DNA of 64,000 bases from Planctomycetota bacterium (GTDB lineage: Bacteria; Planctomycetota; Brocadiia; SM23-32; JAKLEA01), in contig JAKLEA010000006.1 in NCBI GenBank assembly GCA_022711755.1, forward strand, positions 186,001 to 250,000, written 5' to 3'. Position 1 is the first letter of the stretch. Each line of letters starts with the position of its first letter. The notes beneath the pieces were generated by a model that saw only the letters and a list, made by a program, of their open reading frames with translations, did not search any database and was not told the origin of the DNA. Positions 1 through 8,246 of this stretch are shown here, piece by piece. A program made the position numbers and the translations under genes.

Positions 1-639
1 GACCGCGTGCTTCGGTATTACCGCGACAAGGGATGCAAGGGCCTCGGCGAGGTGATGCTGAACGTTCCCGTCATGCACCCGATGGTTCAGAATCTGTTCA
101 AGCACGCGCAGGACGTCGGCCTGCCGGTGACGTTCGACGGCTCGGACCAGGTCGGCGGCGATTTCGGCCTTTATGACGATCCGGGCCTGCCGCAACTGGA
201 GCACACGCTTCAGAAATTCCCGGAACTGATCCTTCTCGGACACGGACCCGTGTTCTGGTCCGAGATCGGACGTCTGGAGACTCCGGGCGAGAGGGGATTC
301 GTGTTCCGCCCGGACGGCGGCCAGGTGGGGCGGCATCCGACCGGCCCGATCAAGGAGGAGGGCGTCGTGCCGAAACTCTTCCGCAGGTATCCCAACCTGT
401 ACGGCGACCTGTCCGACCCCTCCCCCTGGAACGCCCTGTCTCGCGATCCGGACTACGGGCCGAAGTTCCTGACCGAGTTCCAGGACTGTCTCCTGTTCGG
501 CACGGACATCTGCTTTTTTGAAATGCCCTTCCCGATGGCAGACCTTCTCAAGGAATGGCGCGGCGCGGGAAAGATCAGCGAGGCGGTCTTCTGGAAGGTC
601 GCCAGGGAGAATGCCGTGAAGCTTCTGGGGCTGGAGTAA
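1..639 (+). CDS. Amidohydrolase-2 family metal-dependent hydrolase (5' end outside window)
   Basis: The reading frame is open from the first base, so the N-terminus, which would carry the HxH metal motif, lies upstream of the window. About 212 residues remain. They have the alternating strand/helix pattern of the TIM-barrel amidohydrolase-2 (PF04909) family, including LILLGHGPVFW on a late barrel strand and the C-terminal CLLFGTDICFF with its conserved Asp. The end (VFWKVARENAVKLLGLE) matches the usual xxNaxrLlgl closing helix. The family includes decarboxylases and lactone hydrolases, and the substrate cannot be told from sequence. A second amidohydrolase-2 protein lies at 42219-43328. Family call is firm, function is not. 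Confidence 0.75.
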   Translation, partial: DRVLRYYRDKGCKGLGEVMLNVPVMHPMVQNLFKHAQDVGLPVTFDGSDQVGGDFGLYDDPGLPQLEHTLQKFPELILLGHGPVFWSEIGRLETPGERGFVFRPDGGQVGRHPTGPIKEEGVVPKLFRRYPNLYGDLSDPSPWNALSRDPDYGPKFLTEFQDCLLFGTDICFFEMPFPMADLLKEWRGAGKISEAVFWKVARENAVKLLGLE

Positions 640-704
640 GCGGCGCTGACTTGAGCGTTATTTATGGCATTATGCATGACAGCGCACGTGGTTGTGACTC
701 AATG

Positions 705-890
705 CGTCCCACCCCTCATCCGTCGCCCGCCAAGGCGCGCGCCACCTTCTCCCGAGGGAGAAGGGAGAATATTCTTGAATTGCCGCCTTTTCCCCGGGGA
801 GAAGGGAATAAAACTCTATAATGCTGTTCTTCATGGCTTCGCGGCATCTTTACTTTGTGGCATTGTGTCTTTGTGGTGAACTAATTCCCT
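705..890. repeat. Intergenic repeat block of the CCCTCATCC / GGGAGAAGG type
   Basis: The gap after the amidohydrolase holds CCCCTCATCCG, a GC-rich hairpin, then CACCTTCTCCC and GAGGGAGAAGG (complementary arms), followed by a second CCCCGGGGAGAAGGG. Related blocks lie at 43360-43560, around 23820-23875 and near 62440. The following stretch CTTTGTGGCATTGTGTC TTTGTGGTGAA (about 855-882) resembles another short dispersed intergenic element. No ORF here looks coding. Confidence 0.6.
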
Positions 891-891
891 G

Positions 892-1632
892 ATGGGCGCA
901 AACCGCATGACAAAGGATGAAATCGAGTCGTGCCTGAGATCGCTCGAGGTGTCCCGGGGCGATGTCGTTTTCTTCCATTCCTCCCTGAAGAGCATCGGGC
1001 AGGTCGAGGGCGGGCCGGACGCCGTCATTGACGCCTTCCTGGAGACGGTCGGCGAGAGCGGAACGCTCGTCCTGCCCGCGCTCTGCATGTACGACTGGGA
1101 GAAGCTGGGGCGGGAGGGCGTCGAGAAGGCGTGGGACATTCGGACGACGCCCGCATACGTCGGGCTGATTCCTGAAACATTCAGGAAACGCCCGGGCGTC
1201 ATCCGAAGCGACAATCCGACGCATTCCGTGACCGCGTTCGGGCGCGACGCTTTCGAGATCACGAAGGATCACAGGATCGCGCGCGGCGGAGAATGGGCGG
1301 CCAACCGCCCTATCTGGGCCTCAACGGGCGCGTTCGGGGATAACAGTCCGTGGGACAGGCTCTGCCGGCTGGACGCCAGATACATGCTCATCGGGGTTGA
1401 CTTCAACTCATGCACGCTGCTGCACCACGTTCAGGCGGTTCACCTGGAGCGCGATCAAAGGAAGAAAGACGCCCATGCGCCCTGGCCGGAATTCGATTTC
1501 CGATGGATGGGCGGGAAGCTGGAGGAGACCGGCATAGTCCGGACCGGCATGATCGGCAATGCGCGGACGAGGTTGATGCGATGCCGGGAGCTTGTTGACG
1601 CGGCTCTGGATGTCCTTCGGGAGGTGGGTTGA
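892..1632 (+). CDS. AAC(3)-family N-acetyltransferase-like protein
   Basis: This 246-residue protein resembles the aminoglycoside 3-N-acetyltransferase/YokD fold. Visible landmarks are GDVVFFHSSLKSIG near residue 25, a GTLVLPALCMYDWE strand, SDNPTHSVTAFG near residue 105 (family SxxPxHSxxAxG) and LIGVDFNSCTLLHHVQ near residue 165. Known members transfer acetyl from acetyl-CoA to an amine. Classical enzymes have H-x-A-E in the last motif; here it reads HHVQ, so the glutamate seems replaced by Gln. Many environmental homologues are not resistance genes, and nothing nearby suggests antibiotic resistance or production. Start is the ATG at 892 or the ATG at 907; neither has a clear ribosome site. 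Confidence 0.75.
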   Translation: MGANRMTKDEIESCLRSLEVSRGDVVFFHSSLKSIGQVEGGPDAVIDAFLETVGESGTLVLPALCMYDWEKLGREGVEKAWDIRTTPAYVGLIPETFRKRPGVIRSDNPTHSVTAFGRDAFEITKDHRIARGGEWAANRPIWASTGAFGDNSPWDRLCRLDARYMLIGVDFNSCTLLHHVQAVHLERDQRKKDAHAPWPEFDFRWMGGKLEETGIVRTGMIGNARTRLMRCRELVDAALDVLREVG

Positions 1633-1656
1633 GCGCGAGGGGCCGCCGCACAGTGC

Positions 1657-1733
1657 GTAGGGTGAGTTCTTTGAACCCACGCGGAATTGATTCGGTGGGT
1701 TCGCGCTTCGCTGAGAACCCACCCTACATTCTG
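1657..1733. repeat. CACCCTAC-type hairpin repeat, copy A
   Basis: A 77-bp unit begins GTAGGGTGAG, carries two hairpin arms (GAACCCAC facing GTGGGTTC, then GGTGGGTTCGCGC facing CTGAGAACCCACC), and ends CCACCCTAC followed by ATTCTG. It is nearly identical to the unit at 1815-1887. Related hairpins ending CACCCTAC occur at 34503-34552, 35209-35360, 48620-48697, 56387-56463 and 61344-61395. The 1633-1991 gap contains these two copies and no convincing gene. Confidence 0.85.
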
Positions 1734-1814
1734 CGCTCATTCTGAATGTTTCCGCCTTGACACCCCGCCGCGCAATCCATACCCTTATTCTTACTGCGCG
1801 ATCACAGGTTGAGC

Positions 1815-1887
1815 GTAGGGTTCTTTGAACCCACGCGGAATTGATTCTGTGGGTTCGCGCTTCGCTGAGAACCCACCCTTCATTCTG
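1815..1887. repeat. CACCCTAC-type hairpin repeat, copy B
   Basis: This is a direct copy of the 1657-1733 unit, with the same order of arms (TTCTTTGAACCCACGCGGAA onward), a T for G in GATTCTGTGGG, CCCTTC for CCCTAC at the end, and a short deletion after GTAGGG. The head-to-tail pair has about 80 bp of unrelated sequence between copies, so it reads as a local duplication within a dispersed family. Confidence 0.85.
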
Positions 1888-1991
1888 CCCCAAAATGGAA
1901 ATACGCAGACTATCGCCGACTCCCCCCGCAGCCCACGGCGCCGCGCAACCATGCCCGTTCCCGATCACCGTCGTCCCCTGAAGGCGCAACC

Positions 1992-3419
1992 TTGATCCGC
2001 CCACCCAGCAACTATCGAAACGAGGCGATGTTCTATCTCAATACGCTGATGTCGAGCGTATTCTTCTCGATTACGGGCGTCGCGTGTTCGGACGGCAGCA
2101 CGTTTTTCCCCTGCCTGGTGCGCGAGCTTGGAGCTTCGAGCGAACTGGTCAGCCTGATCCCGATCGCGTGGTGCCTGGCCGCGCTGCCCAGCGCGTTCAT
2201 GAGCTACGTCAGCGACCGCGTCAACCGCAACAGGGAGTTGGCGTTCGGGGCGCTGACAACGGCCAGCGTCATCATGGGCGTGACGGGGCTGGCGTTGGCG
2301 TACCTCGACCTTGCGCCGAAAATCAAGCTCATCATGATCTTTGTCGCCCTGTTCATCGGGCACCTGATCACGACGCTCTATTTCATCTGCTATTTCGCCT
2401 GGCTGCCGGAGGTGGTCGGGGCGGAGCGTTCCGGGCGGGTGATGAGCGGCAGGCTCTGGCTCTGGTGCATCGCCCGGCTGGTCGCGCTGCCGGCCTGCGG
2501 GCACATGCTGAAGGTCTATCCCGGGGTCCGGACGTTCGGGCTGATGTTTGCCGTAACCTCCGGGTTGGGAATCATTTCCGCCCTGCCGCTCGCCTTCATC
2601 TCCCCGGGCGAGAAGCGGCGCGAGACGAAGGAGAAGACTTCGGCAAACCCGCTTGAACTGTTCCGGGAGGTGAACTTCCGCCGCATGATGATAATGGTGT
2701 TCCTTGTGAACCTGGCCTGCTTCTTCGTCGGCGGTTACGCCGTGATATTTGTAAAGGAATACCTGCAATTCTCTTATGACGAGGTGGGGTACGCCTTTGC
2801 CCTGCCCGGACTGCTCATGATGCTGACCATTCTCGGCTGGGGCAGGCTGGCCGACACGCACGGAGCGAAGGGGGTGTGCATGATCGGCGTCTGTGGCATC
2901 GCCGTCGGGCCGATCCTGTTCATGATGAGTTCGCCGGGACACACGACGATGGTCTGGGTGGCGATGATGTGGGGCGGGGCGATCAACAGCGCATATTCGG
3001 TTTCATGGCTGCCGCTGCTTTATGACCTTGTGCCGAAGGAAAAGCGAGCCACGGCGATAGCAATGGTCTGGGCCGTGTGCGCTGCGGCTGGGCTGGTGAC
3101 GCCCCTGGTGGCCGGACTGATAGTGCGGACCGTGGGCGACGCGACGCTGACGATCGGGACATGGAAGTTCGGGGGGCTTCACCTGCTGCTGGTCGGCCAG
3201 GCGCTGCTGGCGGCGCTGGCGATACCGCTGTGCAAGTCCGTCCGCCCGGTCAACTCCGTCCCGACGCGCCGGCTGATCGGCATGTTCGTCAGAAACCCGT
3301 GGAACACGCTCTGGGCGGCGGTTTATGGAGACGTGCTTATTGGGTCATTGGGCGGGGACGAGGCGGAGACGCGCGAGGAAGGCGGGAAGAAGGCGGAAGA
3401 GATTGAGCAGATATCGTGA
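1992..3419 (+). CDS. MFS transporter
   Basis: A 475-residue inner-membrane protein with about twelve hydrophobic segments in two halves separated by a charged loop (residues about 203-225, rich in EKRRETKEK). The loop between TM2 and TM3 has SYVSDRVNRNRE, an MFS motif-A-like sequence, and the second half repeats it as WGRLADTHGAKG. The pattern fits secondary uptake or export of a small solute; sugar and drug carriers both look like this. The frame opens with TTG at 1992; the ATG at 2028 (MFYLNTLMSS) is an alternative start just before TM1. The gene stands alone between repeats and the convergent sulfatase gene. Confidence 0.85.
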   Translation: MIRPPSNYRNEAMFYLNTLMSSVFFSITGVACSDGSTFFPCLVRELGASSELVSLIPIAWCLAALPSAFMSYVSDRVNRNRELAFGALTTASVIMGVTGLALAYLDLAPKIKLIMIFVALFIGHLITTLYFICYFAWLPEVVGAERSGRVMSGRLWLWCIARLVALPACGHMLKVYPGVRTFGLMFAVTSGLGIISALPLAFISPGEKRRETKEKTSANPLELFREVNFRRMMIMVFLVNLACFFVGGYAVIFVKEYLQFSYDEVGYAFALPGLLMMLTILGWGRLADTHGAKGVCMIGVCGIAVGPILFMMSSPGHTTMVWVAMMWGGAINSAYSVSWLPLLYDLVPKEKRATAIAMVWAVCAAAGLVTPLVAGLIVRTVGDATLTIGTWKFGGLHLLLVGQALLAALAIPLCKSVRPVNSVPTRRLIGMFVRNPWNTLWAAVYGDVLIGSLGGDEAETREEGGKKAEEIEQIS

Positions 3420-3509
3420 TTGAGGAATACATGATACGGCCACGGCTCCAACATCCCACAACCTGAATGGGCCTGACGCTCCGGCAATCTAAAATCATGG
3501 AATGCCTTG

Positions 3510-5462
3510 TCACTCCCCACCTGCTGCGCCTCCGAAGTCCCACGTTTTCAGTTCCCTTCCGTCCGCGCGGAGGAGGCAAATCCTGTCAAGCTCGATTCGT
3601 CCGGGGGCTGTGGACGGGTCTATGCGCACGCTCTGAAGGCGGTGCGAAGCGGTGAAGCGGACCTCGTATTCATGCCATACGCCGTCGTGGACGGGCTGGA
3701 AATCCAGGCGCAGCTTCGGGCCGAACTGCGGGCTGGCTCCCGTGGCCCAGAAGAACTGCCCTCCACCGGCGCTGGATGATCGCATACGGAAGGCGATTAA
3801 CATTTCTCCAGACTCCTTGGGAACGTCCCCGGTCTGAATAAAGGGGTCAGGGCCGGCGCTTTCGATCACGAGCGCCCCGCCCGCCCGCGATATCCGGCAG
3901 TCGCGCGACGGGAACCACCTGTCCACCGGCGCGGTCTTCGGATCGTAATCCGGATTCGGGACGGGGACGAGCGCGCCCGTGTCCAGCAGGAAACGGCCTA
4001 TCAGGGCGTCCAGTTCCGCGACCTTATCCGGCATCCTTTCCGCAAGGTTGACCGTCTCGGAAATATCCTCCCTGAGGTTGTAAAGCTCGAACCGGTTCGG
4101 AAAATCGTCATTCGTCATATGGAAGCGGATGAGCTTCCAGTCGCCTTTGCGGACGTATGTGCAGGGGACGATCAGCGTCCCGATTTCGTGCGGGAAGTGG
4201 CAGAAGATCGCCTCCCGGCTCAGTTTTCCCGTCTGCCGCAGAAGGGGGGTAATGCTTACGCCGTCGAGGACCTGGCCGGGGGCGGCGGCCCCGCCGGCGG
4301 CCTCAAGGATCGTCGGGTAGAAATCCACGCTGCTTACAACCTCGGAGCAGCGCGAGCCGGGCGCGACCGCGCCGGGCCAGCAGACGATCAGCGGCTCCCG
4401 CGTGCCGCCCTCGTAGATCATTGCCTTGCCGCCGCGCAGGGGGAAATTATCCGTCGGGGGAAGGAGGTCCGGGCCGATGCGCTCATGCACGTTCCCGCCG
4501 TTGTCGGAGAAGAAGATGAGGATCGTGTCATCGCTCAGGCCCAGAGCGTCAAGCTTGTCAAGCACGCGCCCGACGCTCTCGTCCAGGCTTTTGAGCATCG
4601 AGGCCATTATCGGGTTGCCCTGCTTTCCGCGCGGGTCGGAGCGGCCTTCGAAGGTCTTTGTGATTTCCTCCTTGTGCCCCCAGGGGCCGTGGACGGCGTA
4701 ATGCCAGAGGCAGAGGAAGAAGGGGGCGTCCTTGTTCCGCTCGATGTAGTTCAGCGCCTCGCCGGTCAACCGGTCGGTGATATATTCGCCGTCCGGGCCG
4801 TCCGGCAGCGTCTTGATTTTGTATGGGGAATGGTAGCTCGGGGGGCTTGGGTAATGCCCTCCGCCTATGTTGACCTCGAAGCCCTGCCTCTCCGGCCAGT
4901 ATGGCTCCTGCCCGAGGTGCCACTTGCCGACGAAGGCGGTGCGGTAGCCCGCGTCCCGGAGCGCCTCGGCGATGGTGCGCTCCTCGAACGGAAGATAATG
5001 CCTGCTGCGCGGGCAGATCATTTTCTCCCAGGGCCTGGCGCTTTCCGGCATGAGCGGATCGTTCTCAAGAGGGGGCAGGTGGCCGGAGGGGGTTGTTATC
5101 CTGAGTCTTGCGGGGTATTGGCCGGCGAGGATGCTGGCGCGAGTGGGGGAGCAGAGGGGGTTGGCCGCGTAGGCATCAGTGAAGGTCATGCCCCGGGCGG
5201 CCAGGCGCTCAAGGTTCGGCGTTTCGTAGTAGCGGCTGCCGTAGACCGTGCTGTCCATCCAGCCCATGTCATCGGCCAGGATGAAAACGATGTTGGGCCT
5301 GCGCCGGTTTTTTACGGGCTGCGCGGAATCGTCTGCGGAGTCATCGCTTTTCCGCCCGTCGGAAACGCCGGGCGCGGCGCAACCGATCAATCCAGGAGCA
5401 GCCAGGGCGGCGACGCCGATGCCGAGCGATCGCGCGAATTCGCGTCTCGTGCAGCGTTTCAT
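3510..5462 (-). CDS. Sulfatase, Tat/lipoprotein-exported
   Basis: A 650-residue type I sulfatase. The ATG at 5462 follows GGAAAGGACAG; an upstream frame extension is unlikely. The N-terminus (TRREFARSLGIGVAALAAPG) is a twin-arginine-like signal ending in a lipobox-like LIGC. Metal-binding ADDMGW (Asp64, Asp65) and the formylglycine motif CSPTR (Cys104, needing an anaerobic or FGE maturase) are intact, as is GYRTAFVGKWHLG. The last ~150 residues form a separate beta-rich module (WFPSRDCRIS to the end) that may bind carbohydrate. The role is removal of sulfate esters from glycans, outside or at the outer face of the membrane. The gene is convergent with the MFS gene, so they are not one operon. 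Confidence 0.92.
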   Translation of the reverse strand: MKRCTRREFARSLGIGVAALAAPGLIGCAAPGVSDGRKSDDSADDSAQPVKNRRRPNIVFILADDMGWMDSTVYGSRYYETPNLERLAARGMTFTDAYAANPLCSPTRASILAGQYPARLRITTPSGHLPPLENDPLMPESARPWEKMICPRSRHYLPFEERTIAEALRDAGYRTAFVGKWHLGQEPYWPERQGFEVNIGGGHYPSPPSYHSPYKIKTLPDGPDGEYITDRLTGEALNYIERNKDAPFFLCLWHYAVHGPWGHKEEITKTFEGRSDPRGKQGNPIMASMLKSLDESVGRVLDKLDALGLSDDTILIFFSDNGGNVHERIGPDLLPPTDNFPLRGGKAMIYEGGTREPLIVCWPGAVAPGSRCSEVVSSVDFYPTILEAAGGAAAPGQVLDGVSITPLLRQTGKLSREAIFCHFPHEIGTLIVPCTYVRKGDWKLIRFHMTNDDFPNRFELYNLREDISETVNLAERMPDKVAELDALIGRFLLDTGALVPVPNPDYDPKTAPVDRWFPSRDCRISRAGGALVIESAGPDPFIQTGDVPKESGEMLIAFRMRSSSAGGGQFFWATGASPQFGPKLRLDFQPVHDGVWHEYEVRFTASHRLQSVRIDPSTAPGRIELDRICLLRADGRELKTWDFGGAAGGE

Positions 5463-5669
5463 ATGCACTGTCCTTTCCCGACGGCATGGTATCACGACAG
5501 CGGTAGAATTTCCCGGATGACTGAAACCGAAAAGAATCTCGCGCCGACTTGCGGAGGCAGGCTACATCGGCGTATATTGTTTTAAGCGTTTATATCCGGA
5601 GACGCAGGACTCGAAGAGTCGCGCGGCTTCATGCCGGGTTACTGAAACGCCCCTGTGGGAGGGATTTCT

Positions 5670-6044
5670 ATGTCGCACTTCACGAGGATCAGGACGAAAC
5701 TCCGCAATCCGGAGTATCTGCGCCAGGCGATTGGCGCAATGGGGTTCACCGAGATCAGCCAGTCCGGCGTAGTCCTTGGGCACGGCGGACAGAAGGAAAA
5801 GGCTGACATCATCGCCCGGGTGGGGGCCGGACAGGTCGGCTTCCGAAAAAAGGGCGACAGCTACGAGATCGTCGCCGACTGGTGGATCGTCGGGCGGGAC
5901 GGCGAAGACTTCACGTCGGAGCTTACGCGGACATACGCTCAGCAGGCCGTGATTGCGGAAAGCAAAAAGCAGGGCTTCCAGATCCAGAAGACGGAGAAGC
6001 TCAAGGACGGCTCAATGCGCATCGTCGTGGAAAGGTGGGTGTAG
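5670..6044 (+). CDS. DUF1257 (Ycf35-like) protein
   Basis: A 124-residue protein starting MSHFTRIRTKL with the DUF1257 pattern: a short beta strand, an amphipathic helix (YLRQAIGAMGF), GGQKEKADIIAR, and a terminal YAQQAVIAESKKQGF helix. The family includes cyanobacterial and plastid Ycf35, whose function is unknown. The ATG at 5670 is chosen because GGGAGG lies eight bases upstream; an in-frame GTG at 5655 would add five residues. One base separates its stop from the next ATG, so the two genes are almost certainly co-translated. Confidence 0.85.
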   Translation: MSHFTRIRTKLRNPEYLRQAIGAMGFTEISQSGVVLGHGGQKEKADIIARVGAGQVGFRKKGDSYEIVADWWIVGRDGEDFTSELTRTYAQQAVIAESKKQGFQIQKTEKLKDGSMRIVVERWV

Positions 6045-6045
6045 C

Positions 6046-6252
6046 ATGGCCAGGGCGCAGCGCATCGAGTTCATAATCAAGCCGGACGGAAGCGTCGAGG
6101 AGTCCGTGAGCGGAATCCAGGGGCCGGACTGCGAGAAGGTGACAAAACCTTTTGACGAGGCGCTAGGGGACATTGCGAAACGCGAGAAAAAGGCGGAGTT
6201 CCACCAACGGCAAACCGGCAGGGGATTCGCTCAAAATACGTCAAAGGGCTGA
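6046..6252 (+). CDS. DUF2997 small protein
   Basis: A 68-residue protein beginning MARAQRIEFIIKPDGSVEES. It fits DUF2997: IEFxIKPDGxVEExVxGxxGxxC, then KPFDEALG and a charged tail. The family habitually sits next to DUF1257, and here it follows by one base, which supports both calls. Function is unknown; co-occurrence in cyanobacteria is established, and a joint role is inferred. The stop (TGA 6250-6252) is directly followed by a second IxPDG-like sequence in the +1 frame. Confidence 0.8.
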   Translation: MARAQRIEFIIKPDGSVEESVSGIQGPDCEKVTKPFDEALGDIAKREKKAEFHQRQTGRGFAQNTSKG

Positions 6253-6388
6253 GATTTTCATCGCCCCTGACGGCGAGGCGGTCTTTGCCGACCTGATTGA
6301 CGACCTGGCGCGCGTGGCCGGGGCGCTGGGGGAGGAATGTTCCCGTCCGACGCCCGATTGCGCGAAACCCCGCAAGAAATCGCGATAG
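6173..6388 (+). CDS. Possible third small protein, IAPDG-type, overlapping DUF2997
   Basis: In the +1 frame relative to DUF2997, the ORF contains AEIFIAPDGEAVFADLIDDL and ends CAKPRKKSR. The segment echoes EFIIKPDGSV of its neighbour, so it looks like a diverged paralogue rather than a shadow. The only ATG (6173) lies deep inside DUF2997, giving 71 residues with an unconvincing first 25. Translation could instead begin at an unusual codon near 6240, or arise by +1 slippage at the DUF2997 stop (AAAGGGC TGA GATT). Coding is moderately likely; the start is unresolved. Confidence 0.4.
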   Translation: MRNARKRRSSTNGKPAGDSLKIRQRAEIFIAPDGEAVFADLIDDLARVAGALGEECSRPTPDCAKPRKKSR

Positions 6389-6444
6389 CAGCGCCCCTGC
6401 GGCGCGTAAAGCCGACGGGCCGGGAATTGCTTCCATCCGGACGC

Positions 6445-7980
6445 TTACTTCGGGAAGACGACGCGCAGCCGCTTCCACGCCTGTTTCTTAAGCCAGGGGC
6501 GGAATTCCGGATCGGCCACGGCGACAAGCTCCCTGATCGCCCCGTCTATCGTCTTGCCTGCCAGTTGAGCGACGCCGTGCTCAGTAACGATATAGCAGCG
6601 GCGGTGCATCATGCCGAGCAGGTCGTGCCGGGGCACGGTCACGTTTGTCCCAGGCTCGAACGTCGGCACGATCGTGCTCATGCGCTTTTTGCCCTTGCGG
6701 AAGGTGGACGGCAGGCAGATTATGCTCCCGCCGTCGGGGCCTCTGCCCAGGCCGTTGGCGATGGCGGGAAGGCCGCCGGGGCCGGAATACTGGTTGTTCC
6801 CCCTGCACTCGGCGGTCAACTGAATGTTGAAATCAATGGAGAGGGAATTGTTGATGCCCCAGCAGTTCACGAAACCTTCCGGGACGACGAGCCTCTTGGC
6901 CGGCGTGAAGATGACGTTGCGGTTGTAGTCCAGCCTCTTGTAGAAATCGCTGCCCTGCAGCCCCATGGCGAACGTGCAGTTCGCCTTGCCCTCGACGTAT
7001 TCGCGATCCGCGCCACGCTGGATGAAGGTTCGCTCGATGTTGCCGTTCTCGAGCAGCTTCAGCAGCCCCTCCGGCAGCATCTCGGAGTATTCCCCCCCAT
7101 GCCAACCCTTTTTCATGAGCGATTCGCACGTGCGCGCCGAGATGTCGCCGATGCCGATCTGAATGAACGCCCCGTTGGGAACAAGCTCCGCCGCCCGCTC
7201 GGCGATATTCATACGGGCCGGCTCAACGTGCTTGTCCACCGGAATCGCGGCCAGCGGGGTGTCATCCTTGACGATGGCCGTGATGTTCGGGTCGTCGCAG
7301 CGCACCGCGTTGTCGTCATCCGGGGAGCCGTAGGTGCGCGGCGTGTTCGGGTTCACGATGGCCATTATCTTGATGCCGCCCCGGGACAGGATGCGTTTCG
7401 CAATGGACTGCACGGCGTCGCAACCCGGGCCGAAGCTGCAATAGCCGTTCTCGTCCGGCAGGCTGACCTGCGCCACGCAGCCGGTCGCCCATCCGCTGCC
7501 GTCCAGCGGGTCATGGAAATATTCGATCTGGTAGAAATGATACGGATAAAGGCTCGTGTAACCGGCCTCGTAGAGGCTCCGGCGTCCGATAAATGGGATC
7601 CGGGTGGCCGTGACGGGACTCATGAACCCGTCCAGGTACCTGATGCGTCTGCGCGTCTCCTCGGCGGCCTTGAACTTCTTGTACATCGTTATGACGCTGT
7701 CCTTCGACTTGTCAATCCCGCCATAGAGGAAGCCGAAGGGTTTCGTCAGGAGAGCGGCGGCGACCATCACGTCCCGAATGTCATGCTTCAGGACGAACTC
7801 GCCGATGTGATCGTAGAACGCAAGCGGCGAGGCGCCCGCGTAGCCGGTGCTGATTTTCGCGCCGTTGGTGACGACGTGCTTCATTCCCTCTTCGAGGGAG
7901 ACGGCGTGGTCGTCAATGTATTTCAGCCAGTAATCCCGTCCCTTGCCCTGCGAACCGTTCCCGTCAGGCTTGTCCGCCAT
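6445..7980 (-). CDS. Acetyl-CoA hydrolase/transferase family (CoA-transferase)
   Basis: At 511 residues, this is the usual length for the Cat1/AarC group. Landmarks: HAVSLEEGMKHV near residue 30, IQIGIGDISARTCESL near the middle, and a C-terminal half with GINNSLSIDFNIQLTAE, NNQYSGPGGLPAIANG, GGSIICLPST and a closing YIVTEHGVAQLAGKT. The family moves CoA between short-chain acyl groups, typically acetate with butyrate, propionate, succinate or 4-hydroxybutyrate. The substrate pair is not evident. ATG follows GGGAAGGAATG. The gene is divergent from the ilvB leader and shares its upstream region. Confidence 0.88.
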   Translation of the reverse strand: MADKPDGNGSQGKGRDYWLKYIDDHAVSLEEGMKHVVTNGAKISTGYAGASPLAFYDHIGEFVLKHDIRDVMVAAALLTKPFGFLYGGIDKSKDSVITMYKKFKAAEETRRRIRYLDGFMSPVTATRIPFIGRRSLYEAGYTSLYPYHFYQIEYFHDPLDGSGWATGCVAQVSLPDENGYCSFGPGCDAVQSIAKRILSRGGIKIMAIVNPNTPRTYGSPDDDNAVRCDDPNITAIVKDDTPLAAIPVDKHVEPARMNIAERAAELVPNGAFIQIGIGDISARTCESLMKKGWHGGEYSEMLPEGLLKLLENGNIERTFIQRGADREYVEGKANCTFAMGLQGSDFYKRLDYNRNVIFTPAKRLVVPEGFVNCWGINNSLSIDFNIQLTAECRGNNQYSGPGGLPAIANGLGRGPDGGSIICLPSTFRKGKKRMSTIVPTFEPGTNVTVPRHDLLGMMHRRCYIVTEHGVAQLAGKTIDGAIRELVAVADPEFRPWLKKQAWKRLRVVFPK

Positions 7981-8189
7981 AAATCATTCCTTCCCTGGCA
8001 GTCTCAAGAAGTAAGAGAGGATTCCCATGCGGGATCGCGCCTGCAAAGTCTCCCCGACCTTTGGCCGCAAGGCCCGAGTCCCGATCCGGTCCGCCCCGTT
8101 CCGCGCGCATGGGCGGGGATTCTAACACGTAAAAATGCGGCGCGCCACATTTTCCCGGATAAGAGGCCGCCGGGGGGAGGAAACCGCGC

Positions 8190-8218
8190 TTGACGCCCGT
8201 CTCGCATTCGCATATCAT
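8190..8218 (+). promoter_or_regulatory. Predicted sigma70-type promoter of the ilvB leader
   Basis: TTGACG (8190-8195) and TATCAT (8213-8218) are separated by exactly 17 bases. Transcription would begin near 8225, a short distance before the Shine-Dalgarno site of the leader peptide. Spacing and position relative to the leader ORF make this a strong prediction. Confidence 0.65.
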
Positions 8219-8246
8219 ATTGAATGAAGTAAAAGGAGACTGTTTC

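Noticed and set aside
892..1632. Aminoglycoside resistance gene
   Set aside because: Only the fold family is supported; the last conserved motif is altered, and there is no resistance or mobile-element context.
1657..1887. CRISPR-like repeat pair
   Set aside because: Only two copies, repeat units of over 70 bp with internal hairpins, further copies scattered across the window and no cas genes.
4119..5585. Long plus-strand ORF (488 codons) opposite the sulfatase gene
   Set aside because: It has no recognisable domain, while the minus strand encodes a complete sulfatase with all catalytic motifs; high-GC third positions keep the antisense frame open.
6337..8193. Plus-strand ORF of 618 codons opposite the CoA-transferase
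   Set aside because: Antisense shadow of a clear family member; low-complexity composition, no domain and no ribosome site.
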